Shown: positions 23,281-32,876, counted from the stretch's first letter. The stretch is 44,247 nt of DNA from Amycolatopsis circi (GCF_003385235.1 NZ_PQIA01000077.1:1-44247); one strand, 5' to 3'. Numbers and translations are program-made. The notes: generated by a model not told the origin, from the letters alone.

Positions 23281-25131
23281 ATGGTGTCGATACCCGCGAG
23301 CCTGGCGCTGGCCGCGGTACTGGCGGCCGGGGGAACGGCTGCTCCCGCCGAAGCGGAGACCGCCGGCTGCCACGGGCCGATCCGTCCGGCGGCGATTCAG
23401 GCTGTGCAGTCGTGCGACGGCATGGACCGTGTTCTCGCCAAAGCGGCCGCGACCGTCCCGCGTCCCGGGCAGGTCGCTTGGCAGCAGCGGCCGGTCACCG
23501 CGTTCACGCACTTCGGCATGAATACCTTCACCGACCGGGAATGGGGCTCGGGCGCGGAAAAGGAGTCGACGTTCGCGCCTGCCGCGGTCGACACCGACCA
23601 GTGGATGCGGTCGATGAAGGCAGCCGGCGTCACGCAGGTGATGCTGACCGCGAAGCACCACGACGGGTTCGTCCTCTATCCGACGCGCTACACGAACCAC
23701 TCCGTCGTCGCGAGTCCGTGGTGGGTCACGCCGGGGTGCGCCGACGACGCGGTGGCGAAGGCTCGTGCGGGGGCGCAGGACAGCCGGACGCAGGATCCGT
23801 CCGCGTATTGGCAGGTGCGGTCCGCCGGGTGCGCGAATCCGCGCGGTGACATCCTGCGCGACTACGTCGATTCCGCCCGGAAGGCCGGGTTGAAGGTCGG
23901 CGTGTACCTGTCGCCCGCGGACGGTGCGGAGTTGCCCGCGCAGTTCTTCGCGGACCAGGTGAAGCGGGTCGAGGCGAAAGTGGCCGCGGGGCAGCCGTTG
24001 AGCATCGAGGAGCAGGCGACCTACGACGACCGGGCGAACACGCCTGCCGGTCAGGGTCGATACGGCACCGGCAGCGCGGTGAAGGCCCGCACGATTCCGT
24101 CGCTGGTCCCGAATGACGACCGGGCGGCCGCGCTCGCTGCCGGAAAGTTGCCGAAATTCACCGTCAGCGAGGACGATTACAATACCTACTACCTGAACCA
24201 GATATACGAGTTGTTCACGCAGTACGGCCCCATCGACGAGCTGTGGCTGGACGGGGCGAATCCCTGGCGGGGCAACGGAATCAGCGAGGACTACGACTTC
24301 ACGACCTGGTTCCGGATGATTCACGCGCTGTCGCCGGACACGGTCACGTTCGCCGGGCCGGCGGGCGTGCGCTGGGTCGGCAACGAGAAAGGCCAGGCCC
24401 GCCAGACGGAGTGGAGTTCTCTGCCGACGACCGGCGATCCGAACACCGCGCACAACGAAGAGCTGTTCGTCGGCGGCGCGGAGGGTGCCGACCTCGGGTC
24501 GCGGCAGGTGCTCGCCGACCCGTCCGTGCGGTACCTGGAATGGGCACCGGCCGAAGCTGATGTATCAATCCGGCCTGGTTGGTTCTACCACCCGGACGAA
24601 CAGCCGAAAACGCCCGCACAGCTTGTCGACCTGTACCGGGCCTCGGTGGGACGCAACGCCTCGTTGCTGCTGAACGTTCCGCCCGGGCCCGACGGCCGGG
24701 TCGCTCCGGCGGATAGCGCGGCGTTGTCGTCCTTCGGGCAGGCCGTTGCCAGGACGCAGGCGCAGAACCTCGCCGCCGGTGCGCGCGGGTTGGACGCGGT
24801 CACGGATTCGACGCTCACCACGTCGTGGTCGCCGCCGCACGGTGCGCTTGCCGGGACGATGGATGCCGTGCTGCCCAAGGCGGTCACCTTCGATCAGCTC
24901 CGGCTGGGGGAGGACATCACTCGCGGCCAGCACGTCGAAGGCGCGACCGTACAGGCCGAAGTGGACGGTGCCTGGCGCACGATCGCGACCGTCACCACGA
25001 TCGGCGCCAACCGTCTCGTCACCCTCCCGTCGCCGATCACCGCGCGCCACCTGCGCGTCGTCGTCACGCAGTCGCGGGCGACGCCGTACCTGGCTACCTT
25101 CGCGTTGTACCGCACTGTTCCCGCCGCCTGA
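23281..25131 (+). CDS. Secreted alpha-L-fucosidase (GH29) with C-terminal discoidin-like domain
   Basis: A 616-residue precursor. A signal peptide of about 26 residues (to AEAETA) is followed by a GH29 catalytic domain: FTHFGMNTFTDREWGSG, MLTAKHHDGFVLYPT, LKVGVYLSPADG and QYGPIDELWLDGAN, where Asp324 is the expected nucleophile. Conserved ASLLLNVPPGPDGRV closes the catalytic domain. From about residue 485 a jelly-roll region (TTSWSPPHG, RLGEDITRGQHVEG, LRVVVTQSRATPYLATF) resembles F5/8-type carbohydrate-binding modules. AGGAGGACCT gives a strong start at 23281. It removes terminal fucose from glycans outside the cell and heads a three-glycosidase operon. Confidence 0.93.
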   Translation: MVSIPASLALAAVLAAGGTAAPAEAETAGCHGPIRPAAIQAVQSCDGMDRVLAKAAATVPRPGQVAWQQRPVTAFTHFGMNTFTDREWGSGAEKESTFAPAAVDTDQWMRSMKAAGVTQVMLTAKHHDGFVLYPTRYTNHSVVASPWWVTPGCADDAVAKARAGAQDSRTQDPSAYWQVRSAGCANPRGDILRDYVDSARKAGLKVGVYLSPADGAELPAQFFADQVKRVEAKVAAGQPLSIEEQATYDDRANTPAGQGRYGTGSAVKARTIPSLVPNDDRAAALAAGKLPKFTVSEDDYNTYYLNQIYELFTQYGPIDELWLDGANPWRGNGISEDYDFTTWFRMIHALSPDTVTFAGPAGVRWVGNEKGQARQTEWSSLPTTGDPNTAHNEELFVGGAEGADLGSRQVLADPSVRYLEWAPAEADVSIRPGWFYHPDEQPKTPAQLVDLYRASVGRNASLLLNVPPGPDGRVAPADSAALSSFGQAVARTQAQNLAAGARGLDAVTDSTLTTSWSPPHGALAGTMDAVLPKAVTFDQLRLGEDITRGQHVEGATVQAEVDGAWRTIATVTTIGANRLVTLPSPITARHLRVVVTQSRATPYLATFALYRTVPAA

Positions 25132-25140
25132 AAGGAAGTC

Positions 25141-27012
25141 ATGCCTCTACGCCGCAGAGCTTGGCTCGCCGCTGTCGTCGCGACGAGTGCCCTCACGATC
25201 GTCCAACCGGCTGCTGCCAAACCGGGTTCGGTACCGGTCGTTTCTCCGACACCGCAACAGATCAACCGCGACGCTGCCGACGTTTCGTTGCCGTATTCGG
25301 TCGTGCTCGTCACAGACGGCACCACTGACGGCCCGGCCAAGGACCTGCTGATTTCCCTGCTGAAACAGCACGGGGTCAAGAAGATCAGCACCGGCCCGCA
25401 GCGCGGATTTGTCGTCCGGCTGGGCAGCGGTGGAGATGCGCCGACGCAAGCGGAGGGCTATTCGCTCGCCGTGCGGCGTGACGGGGTGACGATCAACGGC
25501 CGTGACGGTGCTGGGCAATACTACGGCGTACAGACACTGCGGCAGCTATTTGTCCGAAATGGACACAGCTGGGCGGTGAGCGGTGTCGCGGTGCGAGACT
25601 GGCCGAACATGGCACTGCGCGGGTCGATCGAAGGCTTCTACGGTCCACCGTGGACGAACGACGACCGCGTCCGGCAGATCAAGTTCCTCGGCGAGACCAA
25701 GGCGAATACGTACATCTACAGCGCGAAAGACGACGCGTATCTGCGCGCGCAGTGGCGGGATCCGTATCCGCAGCAGGAGTTGGACGCGCTCGGCCAGCTT
25801 GTCCGCACGGCGAACGCGAACCACGTCGACTTCACCTATGCGTTGTCGCCTGGCGTCTCGATCTGCTTCTCGTCGCCGCAGGACATCGCGGCGGTGAAAG
25901 CGAAGTTCCAGGCTGTGTATGACCTCGGCGTGCGGTCGTTCTCACTGCCCTTCGACGACATCTCGTACACCAAGTGGAACTGCGCTGGCGACCAGGCGGC
26001 GTTCGGAGCGCCCGGCCAGGCCGCCGCAGGCAAGGCTCAGGTCTCGCTGCTCAACGAGATCACCAAGAACTTCGTCAAGAACCACGATGACGTCCGTCCT
26101 TTGCAGACAGTTCCGACGGAGTACAGCGACCTCAAGGATTCGCCGTACAAGACGCAGCTGCGGGAGAACCTCGATCCGTCCGTGGTCGTGCAATGGACCG
26201 GCACCGCGGTGGTGCCGCCGAGCGTGACGAACGACGAAGCGCAGCAGGTGTCCACAGTGTATGGACGGAAAGTGTTCCTCTGGGACAACTATCCGGTCAA
26301 CGACTACGAGCAGTCCGCCGGACGGCTTCTGCTCGCGCCGTATGCGCATCGCGAAGCGGGATTGTCGAAGTATCTCAACGGGATCGTCTCGAATCCGATG
26401 AACCAGGAAGCGGCCAGCGAGGTCGCCGAGTTCGGTGTCGCCGACTTCTCCTGGAACGACGCGGGCTACTCGCCGGACCGGTCGTGGCCGCAGGCGTTGG
26501 CTCGACTCGCGGGAGGTGACCAGCGTGCGACGGCGGCGCTGAAGGTGTTCGCGGATCTCGAACACCTGGCACCTGTCTTCGGACCGACGCCGTGGCAGCC
26601 GCAAGCACCGGTCCTCGCGGCCAAGGTGGCCGATTTCTGGCAACACTGGAACGCTGGCGATCATCGTTCGCTGGGCGAACTACGTTCGTACGCCGAACAG
26701 ATTCGCAACGCTCCCACGGTAATCCGGGGCGGACAGGTGCAGAGCGCGTTCGTCAGCGAGGCGGGCCCGTGGCTGGACGCGACCGCACTGTGGGGCGACG
26801 CGATGGTCACCAGGCTGGACGCCCTCGCCGCCGCGACGCGCGGGGACGACGCCAAAGCCGAGCAACTGACGACCGCCGCGGACGCGCTCGTCAAGCGCGC
26901 GGAGGCGGTCAAGACGGGCAACAACAACCGGTGGGGTGTGCGACAAGCACTAGTCGGCGACGGCGTGCTCGACGCGTTCCTCGTCCAGGCACGCGCGGCG
27001 ACGGTCGGCTGA
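25141..27012 (+). CDS. Secreted beta-N-acetylglucosaminidase (GH84, NagJ/O-GlcNAcase-like)
   Basis: A 623-residue precursor with a signal peptide ending near PAAA/KPG. An N-terminal GH20b-like alpha/beta domain (residues about 30-145) precedes the GH84 barrel: NMALRGSIEGFYGPPWTNDD, KANTYIYSAKDDAYLRAQWR, and the adjacent aspartates Asp272-Asp273 (SLPFDDIS), the substrate-assisted catalytic pair. LWDNYPVNDYEQS and NPMNQEAASEVAEFG are further family markers; a helical C-terminal domain follows. It starts 9 bp after the fucosidase, behind GAAAGGAAG. It would cleave terminal beta-GlcNAc from glycoproteins, mucins or hyaluronan-like chains. Confidence 0.93.
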   Translation: MPLRRRAWLAAVVATSALTIVQPAAAKPGSVPVVSPTPQQINRDAADVSLPYSVVLVTDGTTDGPAKDLLISLLKQHGVKKISTGPQRGFVVRLGSGGDAPTQAEGYSLAVRRDGVTINGRDGAGQYYGVQTLRQLFVRNGHSWAVSGVAVRDWPNMALRGSIEGFYGPPWTNDDRVRQIKFLGETKANTYIYSAKDDAYLRAQWRDPYPQQELDALGQLVRTANANHVDFTYALSPGVSICFSSPQDIAAVKAKFQAVYDLGVRSFSLPFDDISYTKWNCAGDQAAFGAPGQAAAGKAQVSLLNEITKNFVKNHDDVRPLQTVPTEYSDLKDSPYKTQLRENLDPSVVVQWTGTAVVPPSVTNDEAQQVSTVYGRKVFLWDNYPVNDYEQSAGRLLLAPYAHREAGLSKYLNGIVSNPMNQEAASEVAEFGVADFSWNDAGYSPDRSWPQALARLAGGDQRATAALKVFADLEHLAPVFGPTPWQPQAPVLAAKVADFWQHWNAGDHRSLGELRSYAEQIRNAPTVIRGGQVQSAFVSEAGPWLDATALWGDAMVTRLDALAAATRGDDAKAEQLTTAADALVKRAEAVKTGNNNRWGVRQALVGDGVLDAFLVQARAATVG

Positions 27013-27023
27013 GCGGGGGAGTG

Positions 27024-28853
27024 ATGGACGTGAGCAGGAGGAGCTTTCTCGGCGGCGCGGCCGCGGTCGCCGCGAGCACGGTATTCGCCGGACCGGCGGG
27101 TGCGGCCGGACGTCGCGGGCTGAGCGTGTCCGGCGATCATTTCCTGTTGGACGGCAAGCCGTTCCAGATCGTTTCCGGCGCGATCCACTACTTCCGGTTG
27201 CGCCCGGACCAGTGGCACGATCGCCTGTCGCGGCTCAAAGCACTGGGCCTCAACACCGTCGAGACCTATGTGGCCTGGAATTTCCACCAGCCGGCGCCGG
27301 GCCGAGCCGATTTCCGCGGCGATCGCGATCTCGCGGCGTTCATCCGGCTGGCCGGGGAACTCGGCTTCCAGGTCATCGTGCGCCCGAGTCCGTACATCTG
27401 CGCGGAATGGGAATTCGGCGGTCTGCCCGCCTGGCTGCTCGCGGACCGGAACATGGAATTGCGCTGCGCCGATCCGGCCTACCTCAAGGCGGTCGACGCG
27501 TGGTACGACCAGCTGATTCCGCAGCTAGCCCCGCTGGAAGCACAGCACGGCGGGCCGATCGTGGCTGTGCAGATCGAAAACGAGTACGGCAGCTACGGCA
27601 ATGACACGAGCTATCTGGCGCATCTGCGGGACAGTCTGCGGTCGCGCGGAATAACGAGCCTTCTTTTCGTCGCCGACGGTGCTTCCGAATTCTTCATGCG
27701 CTTCGGTGAACTGCCGGGCACCCTGGAAGTCGGAACCGGCGACGGCGATCCGGCTCCGAGCATCGCCGCGCTGAAAGCCTTCCGTCCCGGAGCCCCGGTG
27801 ATGATGGCCGAATACTGGGACGGCTGGTTCGACCACTGGGGCGAACCGCACCACACCACCGATGCCCGGCAAACCGCCGCCCACATCGACCAGCTGCTGG
27901 CGACGGGTGCGTCGGTGAACCTGTACATGGCCTGCGGCGGCACCAACTACGGCTTCTCTGCCGGCGCCAACACCTCCGGTCTGCAATACCAACCGACCGT
28001 GACCAGCTACGACTACGATTCCCCGGTCGGCGAGGCAGGCGACGTCGGCGCGAAGTTCGCCGCGCTGCAAGCTGTGATCACCAAATACACCAAGCAACCA
28101 GTCGTCCCGCCACCCGCTCGCTCGCCTCGTCTTGCGGCGCAATCGGTTATGCCCGCTGGTTCGGTGTCCCTTTTGGACTCTCTGCCCGAACTGTCCACAG
28201 TGGTCCGCTCGGCGCAACCGGTCTCCATGGAACGGCTGGGCCAGTCGACCGGGCTGATCCACTACCGCACGACCGTGCAGGGCCCGCATTCCGGCCCGCT
28301 GGGCATTCACGGCCTGGCGGACCGGGCGCTGGTGTTCGTCGACGGTGTGCAACTGGGCGTGCTGGACCGGAACCATCCGGACGCGACGCTGGACCTGAAA
28401 TTGGAGAAACCGCGGACGCGACTGGACATCCTGGTCGACACCGGCGGCCGGGTGAACTACGGGCCGTACCTGGCGGATCGCAAGGGCATCGACGGCTGGG
28501 TAGCGATGAACACGCAGCAGAAACTGTTCGGCTGGGAGATCCGCCCGCTGCCGCTGGACGACTTGTCCCGCCTGCGGTTCTCCTCGGGCTCGCCCGGCCC
28601 CGGCCCGGCGTTCCACCGCGCGACCGCCGTGGTCGCCGATCCCGCGGACGGTTTCGTCGCCCTGCCCGGCTGGGAGAAGGGCGTTGTGTGGCTGAACGGC
28701 TTCAACCTGGGCCGGTACTGGAAAGTCGGGCCGCAGAAGACACTGTACGCGCCGAAGTCGTTGTGGCGGAAGGGGAAGAACGAATTGGTGGTGCTGGAGC
28801 TGCATCAACCGGGGTCGGCGATCGAAATCCGTCCGGAGGCAGACCTGGGCTGA
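27024..28853 (+). CDS. Secreted beta-galactosidase (GH35), Tat-exported
   Basis: A 609-residue precursor with Tat motif SRRSFLGG at the N-terminus. GH35 markers: FQIVSGAIHYFRLRPDQW, LNTVETYVAWNFHQP, VRPSPYICAEWEFGGLPAWL, acid/base Glu187 in VQIENEYGSYG, and nucleophile Glu263 in MMAEYWDGWFDHWG. C-terminal beta domains (LVFVDGVQLGVLDRN, VWLNGFNLGRYWKVGPQKTL) complete the architecture. It starts 11 bp after the GH84 gene, behind GGGGGAGTG. It would release terminal beta-galactose. It ends 13 bp from a convergent lipoprotein gene. Confidence 0.95.
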   Translation: MDVSRRSFLGGAAAVAASTVFAGPAGAAGRRGLSVSGDHFLLDGKPFQIVSGAIHYFRLRPDQWHDRLSRLKALGLNTVETYVAWNFHQPAPGRADFRGDRDLAAFIRLAGELGFQVIVRPSPYICAEWEFGGLPAWLLADRNMELRCADPAYLKAVDAWYDQLIPQLAPLEAQHGGPIVAVQIENEYGSYGNDTSYLAHLRDSLRSRGITSLLFVADGASEFFMRFGELPGTLEVGTGDGDPAPSIAALKAFRPGAPVMMAEYWDGWFDHWGEPHHTTDARQTAAHIDQLLATGASVNLYMACGGTNYGFSAGANTSGLQYQPTVTSYDYDSPVGEAGDVGAKFAALQAVITKYTKQPVVPPPARSPRLAAQSVMPAGSVSLLDSLPELSTVVRSAQPVSMERLGQSTGLIHYRTTVQGPHSGPLGIHGLADRALVFVDGVQLGVLDRNHPDATLDLKLEKPRTRLDILVDTGGRVNYGPYLADRKGIDGWVAMNTQQKLFGWEIRPLPLDDLSRLRFSSGSPGPGPAFHRATAVVADPADGFVALPGWEKGVVWLNGFNLGRYWKVGPQKTLYAPKSLWRKGKNELVVLELHQPGSAIEIRPEADLG

Positions 28854-28866
28854 CGGAGAGCCGCCG

Positions 28867-30048
28867 TCACGGCCGATAGTCGAGGATGGCCGCCTGATAA
28901 CCGAACGAGGCAAGCTTCTTCGGAGTGCCGCCGGTGATCGGGACGGTGTAAAGAGCTGATCCGGTGTCGGTTCTGCCGAGGAAGGCGAGCGTGGTTCCGT
29001 CCGGTGAAGGCGTCGCGTCACCCATCTCGAGTTTGTCGTTCTCGAACAGCAACGTCGGCTTCACCGTCCCGGCGGTCACGTCGAGGCGGTAGAGCTGCTT
29101 GTCCGCGTGCCCGATCAGGGTGGTGTCGGTGACAAAGGCGTCGACGCGAACCTGGTCGGCGACGTCGCCGGTGATCGGGATTCCGCCGTCGGTGGAGTTG
29201 TCGTAGTCGCTGAGGTGTTCGGGGGCCGCCAGGACGAGCCCGGGACGCGGGGTGACCAGCGCGCCGAGGGTGCCGGCGCGGTTGACAGTGCGGTGCACGG
29301 TCAGCACGGGTGCGGCGCTGTCGGCCAGATCGGCTTTCGCTTTGCCCGGGCCGCCCAGCTCCTGGGCGGTCAGCCCTTCCGCGCCGAACTTCTTCGCGAG
29401 CGCGGACTCGTCCCGGGAATTCCGGCCGTCGGGCTCGACGGACGTCAGCGTCGAGACGCTCTTGGTGGTGTGCCAGAAATAGATGCGGTTGCCGGCGGCG
29501 TGGTAGTTCGGGTACTCGTCGGATTCGGTGACGAGATCGTCCGCGGCCGCGGTGGGGGACAGCTGCGTGTACCTGCCGCTCGCGTCCAGCCATCCCATGC
29601 TGGTGTTCTGGCTCGCCGGGTCCGGCCGGGTAGCCAGGATGCGGGTGAAGTCGCGGTCGAACGCGTTTCGTTGTGCGGTGCCGTGCTCCGCGGAGATATC
29701 GGGCATGAGCGTGAGGCTCGAACAGGACGTCCGCGGCGACGGCCCTGGCGTTCCCGGCACCGCCAGGGAAAAGGCGGAGCGCGCGGAGACCTCTCCGGTG
29801 GCCGGTCGGTAGCCGGCGACCGTCAGGGTCGCGCCCGAACTGGTGGCCTCGCCGCAACTGGCGACCACGATCCCCGACGCAACGCCGGGCGCGGCTGGTT
29901 TCGGGGTCGTCGACGAAATTTCCGGCGATCGGGCGGCCGCGCTCGCAGCGGGTTGCGGGGCTGTCGGGGGAGTTCCGGAACAACCGGCTAGAGCGGCGAG
30001 GAAGACCGCCGAGATCAGGGCTGGCGCGCTGCGTCGTCTCTGTGTCAT
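28867..30048 (-). CDS. Secreted beta-propeller-like lipoprotein
   Basis: A 393-residue precursor. A signal peptide ends in lipobox LAALAGC, then a Pro/Ala/Ser/Thr-rich linker of about 40 residues. The body repeats short beta-strand units and ends with PSPDGTTLAFLGRTDTGSALYTVPITGG, the TolB/WD40-like PD40 pattern, so it is probably a propeller on the outer face of the membrane. Start: ATG 30048 after GGAAAGGCGAAGC. It is transcribed against the glycosidase operon and has no clear functional partner. A sensor or binding role is possible but not shown. Confidence 0.75.
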   Translation of the reverse strand: MTQRRRSAPALISAVFLAALAGCSGTPPTAPQPAASAAARSPEISSTTPKPAAPGVASGIVVASCGEATSSGATLTVAGYRPATGEVSARSAFSLAVPGTPGPSPRTSCSSLTLMPDISAEHGTAQRNAFDRDFTRILATRPDPASQNTSMGWLDASGRYTQLSPTAAADDLVTESDEYPNYHAAGNRIYFWHTTKSVSTLTSVEPDGRNSRDESALAKKFGAEGLTAQELGGPGKAKADLADSAAPVLTVHRTVNRAGTLGALVTPRPGLVLAAPEHLSDYDNSTDGGIPITGDVADQVRVDAFVTDTTLIGHADKQLYRLDVTAGTVKPTLLFENDKLEMGDATPSPDGTTLAFLGRTDTGSALYTVPITGGTPKKLASFGYQAAILDYRP

Positions 30049-30154
30049 TGCTTCGCCTTTCCGCCCGGAACGTTCCCGCCGCGACCGGAGTCGGGGATCG
30101 AGGACGCGGTGTTACGCGGTCCATCGCCATTAGGCTGTTCAGGTGGCAGCCCCG

Positions 30155-30367
30155 TTACGCTGACGACGCCCGCAACTGCGGCACCATCGTGTCGGCGACG
30201 AACGTTTCGATGCTCGTCGGAGTGGTAGTTCGAGCCGAACGCGGCAGCAGCATCGCCGTGTGTCCTGAATGGATCGCGTGCACGACCTCGACCATGAGTC
30301 CGACGACGTTCTCTGACACTCCGGCACGGCGTTGCTCCGCGACGAATTCTTCGATCGATTGCCGCAC
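30155..30367 (-). pseudogene. NmrA/NAD(P)-binding protein C-terminal remnant
   Basis: A 70-codon frame starting at GTG 30367 directly after a TAA reads IEEFVAEQRRAGVSENVVGL, VEVVHAIHSG, then TPTSIETFVADTMVPQL. This resembles the extreme C-terminus of NmrA-like NAD(P)-binding proteins, which end with a helix pair and an ExFV segment, but the Rossmann half is missing. A different frame from ATG 30423 (MTEATEVIAELADCPGCSK) overlaps the stop of the decayed ferritin-like gene by 4 bp and leads into this region; a frameshift near 30368 could have joined them. I treat it as a relic; a free-standing small gene is possible. Confidence 0.35.
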
Positions 30368-30419
30368 TTACTGCAGCCGGGGCAGTCGGCGAGTTCGGCG
30401 ATGACCTCAGTCGCTTCCG

Positions 30420-31360
30420 TCATGCTCGGGGGAGAGCCGGACCCGCCGTCGGATCGGCCGCGGTGTGGCTGTCGGCGGCGATCGGGGTCCACCTCAGCTC
30501 GGCGGCGAGCGGCGGAAGGCTCACCCGCATCGCGGGGACGACGCTGGTGAAGAAGAGGTCCCGGTCGCCGCGCAACGCTTTCTGCAGGTCGTCAACCAGC
30601 ACACTGTAGGTGTGGTCGAACAGAACGCTGAGCGCGAGCGCCGTGTGATTCTCGTACTTCGCCTTGGCCGGGTTGGCGATCATCGGATACGTCGGGGGCA
30701 ACGGGATGGTGCCGTCGGCGATCGCCTTGAACTTGTAGTAATGCGACATCTCGAGCGGTGTTCCCAATACCGGGCCGTAGGTGCCGTCGGCGCGCGGGCC
30801 GTAGTACTCGTACTGGCCCCACGGCTCGCGGACCCGGTATTTCGGATCGTCGAGCGCGCCGCTCATGTCCGGCCCTCGCCCTGTTCGACGATTTCGTTCA
30901 CCGCCTTTTTCGCGGATTCGAGGTCCCGGACGAGGACGACGGTTCCTCCGCTGTCGCCGAAGTTCCACTGTTCGCTTTGCCGGGAGATGTCGTAGGTGCG
31001 CCCCGCGGTGCGGTCGTATTCCTCGAGCTTCTTCAGGATCGCCGAATACAGCTGGCCGATCGTCGAGAAGCCCTCCTCCTGCGGCAGCGCATCCGGCTGC
31101 GCTGGCTGTTCGATCCGCATGAAGGTGCTGCGGAACAGTTCCGGCGACGCCGCCATCAGCTGCAGGTACGGCCCGCCGTCAGCGGAGAGCGAAGCGGGTT
31201 AGCTCGGCGGAAACGGATCGGCCGCGCCCGCCTCGGTGACCAGGGTCGGCGTGCCGCCGACGGCATTGAGCAGGTTCGCGGCCAGGTTGAGGTGGAGCAT
31301 TTCCTCGAGCGCGACCCCGTGCACGAACTGGTACGCCGAGGAAGCTTTGGATATAGCGGC
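30420..31360 (-). pseudogene. Decayed ferritin-like domain protein (VioB/PF12902 type)
   Basis: Three pieces on the reverse strand fit one ferritin-like protein. Piece 1 (about 31360 to 31202): YQFVHGVALEEMLHLNLAAN, then LLNAVGGTPTL. It ends at an in-frame TAA (31199-31201), after which the same frame continues PYLQLMAASPELFRSTFMRI and QEEGFSTIGQLYSAIL to TGA 30863-30865. Piece 3 resumes in another frame at ATG 30866: MSGALDDPKYRVREP, MSHYYKFKAIADG, LALSVLFDHTYSVLVDDLQK. The N-terminal helix pair expected upstream is absent; the frame meets TGA and unrelated sequence. So the gene shows 5' loss, a nonsense codon and a frameshift. Intact relatives bind a di-metal centre via EExxH motifs like EEMLH. 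Confidence 0.65.
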
Positions 31361-31696
31361 GTTCGGTGGCAGCGGTCATGCCGACTCCTGCTCGGAATGC
31401 GCCAGTGGCGATACCGGGCAAATTCGCACGACGGCGACCCCCTGCCCGTGCAGCGACACTGGCAGTGGCCGGAGCGGCTCTCCAACGTCCGAACGGGCGC
31501 AGTTCCGCCTGAAGAAAGTGGTAAAACCGCATAGGCGGCCTAATGTTTTGCGAAGCTCAAAGGTCCGCTAATGCGGCAGGCGTTTCCGCGACGTGAGTTT
31601 CTTTTGCGGCACCGGGTTAATCGGTCTTTACGAAAAGCTGGCGACCGGATTGGCGTTTTCGGCTAGGCTGGTGCGGGACTGACAGGGGAGGTCAGG
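31361..31696. other. Intergenic region without a supported gene
   Basis: Upstream of the decayed ferritin-like gene and before the DUF1963 gene. The frames here give basic, low-complexity translations. Bases 31503-31660 are AT-richer and probably carry the DUF1963 promoter; I cannot assign a clear -10/-35. Confidence 0.4.
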
Positions 31697-32860
31697 GTGA
31701 AGGGGTTCACGACGCCGGGCAAGCCGGTGGACGTCGCGAAGGTGTTTCCGGAGCTGGCCGGGCTGGAGCGGACCACGGTGCGGCTGCATCCGTGGCAGGA
31801 CGCGGTGACAGTGCGGGATTCGTCGCTGGGCGGGCCGTTGCTGTGGCCTGCCGACGAGGCGTGGCCGGTGTGCTCCGTCGACCATCCGGATTCGCGTCCG
31901 TTGACCAGCGCGGAGGGGAAGCGGCTCCAGCAGCGGCTGGCGGAAATCGGCGAGGAAATGCGGAACTGTCGCGGATCTCGCGCTCTTGGCGTCGAGTTCA
32001 CCGAGCTGGAAACCGCCGTCCGCGAGCTGCGGCGCGTGGAATTCGCCGACGATCCGGCCGCGTCGCTGCCGATGGTGCCGATCGCGCAGTTCTACGCGCG
32101 GGACGTCCCGGAGCTGCCGTTCCCGGACGGGACCGACGTGTGCCAGGTGCTGTGGTGCCCGACCGATCACGAGCCGCACTACGGTCCGCGGCCGCTGGTG
32201 CGGTGGCGGGATTCCGCGAGCGTGGCGGAGGTCCGCGCGGCGACGGAGCCGGACCGCGACCTCAGCGACGAGGAAAGCCTGCCGTCGCCCTGCCGGATCT
32301 GGCCGGAGCGGGTGACGGAGTTCCCGCACTGGGACGATCTGCCCTCCGCCGGGCTGCGGGCCCGGATCGAGGAGTGGGAGAAGGGGAAGGACTGGACGTA
32401 TGACCAGCACCTGTCGGTCGCGCCGGGCTCGAAGGTCGGCGGCTGGATCAACTGGGTGCAGTCCCCGGATTGGCCGGACTGCGAGCGCGGGCACCGCATG
32501 GACCATCTGCTGACGGTCGCCTCCTCCGAGGGCGGCGGCTGGGAGTCCTGGATGCCGCTCGAAGAGCAGGCCAGGACGACCTTCGTGAAGAAGGTGGAGT
32601 TCGCGCTGGTCAACGGGGTCACGACCAGCCGGGAGATCGGGCTCGACGAGGAGTTCGACCCGGCTGGTTCGCACTACAGCTATTACGACCAGGCGATGCT
32701 GGCGGTCGCGCCGCAAACGGTGAAGGAACGCGTCATTCCCGGCGACCGGCGCGGGTCCGGCCGCCTGGATGTGATGCTGGGCGACGTCGGGGACGTGTAC
32801 CTCTTCGTGTGCGCGGTCTGCCCGGACCGGCCGATCGGCGTGGAGTTCCAGTGCTGCTGA
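31697..32860 (+). CDS. DUF1963-family protein
   Basis: A 387-residue cytoplasmic protein starting at GTG 31697, behind GGGGAGGTCAGG. It shows the DUF1963/YwqG pattern: GGPLLWPADEAWPVC, MVPIAQFYARDVPELPFPDG, QVLWCPTDHE, LSVAPGSKVGGWINWVQSPD, MDHLLTVASSEGGGWESWMP and the C-terminal MLGDVGDVYLFVCAVCPDRP. CysxxC at VCAVCP plus the final QCC could bind metal. No biochemical function is established for the family. It is convergent with the Lrp gene, 16 bp apart. Confidence 0.85.
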   Translation: MKGFTTPGKPVDVAKVFPELAGLERTTVRLHPWQDAVTVRDSSLGGPLLWPADEAWPVCSVDHPDSRPLTSAEGKRLQQRLAEIGEEMRNCRGSRALGVEFTELETAVRELRRVEFADDPAASLPMVPIAQFYARDVPELPFPDGTDVCQVLWCPTDHEPHYGPRPLVRWRDSASVAEVRAATEPDRDLSDEESLPSPCRIWPERVTEFPHWDDLPSAGLRARIEEWEKGKDWTYDQHLSVAPGSKVGGWINWVQSPDWPDCERGHRMDHLLTVASSEGGGWESWMPLEEQARTTFVKKVEFALVNGVTTSREIGLDEEFDPAGSHYSYYDQAMLAVAPQTVKERVIPGDRRGSGRLDVMLGDVGDVYLFVCAVCPDRPIGVEFQCC

Positions 32861-32876
32861 CCGGTGTCCGACCGGA

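Noticed and set aside
23077..24453. Long reverse frame over the fucosidase gene
   Set aside because: The forward frame has all GH29 motifs and a signal peptide; the reverse reading is compositionally a shadow.
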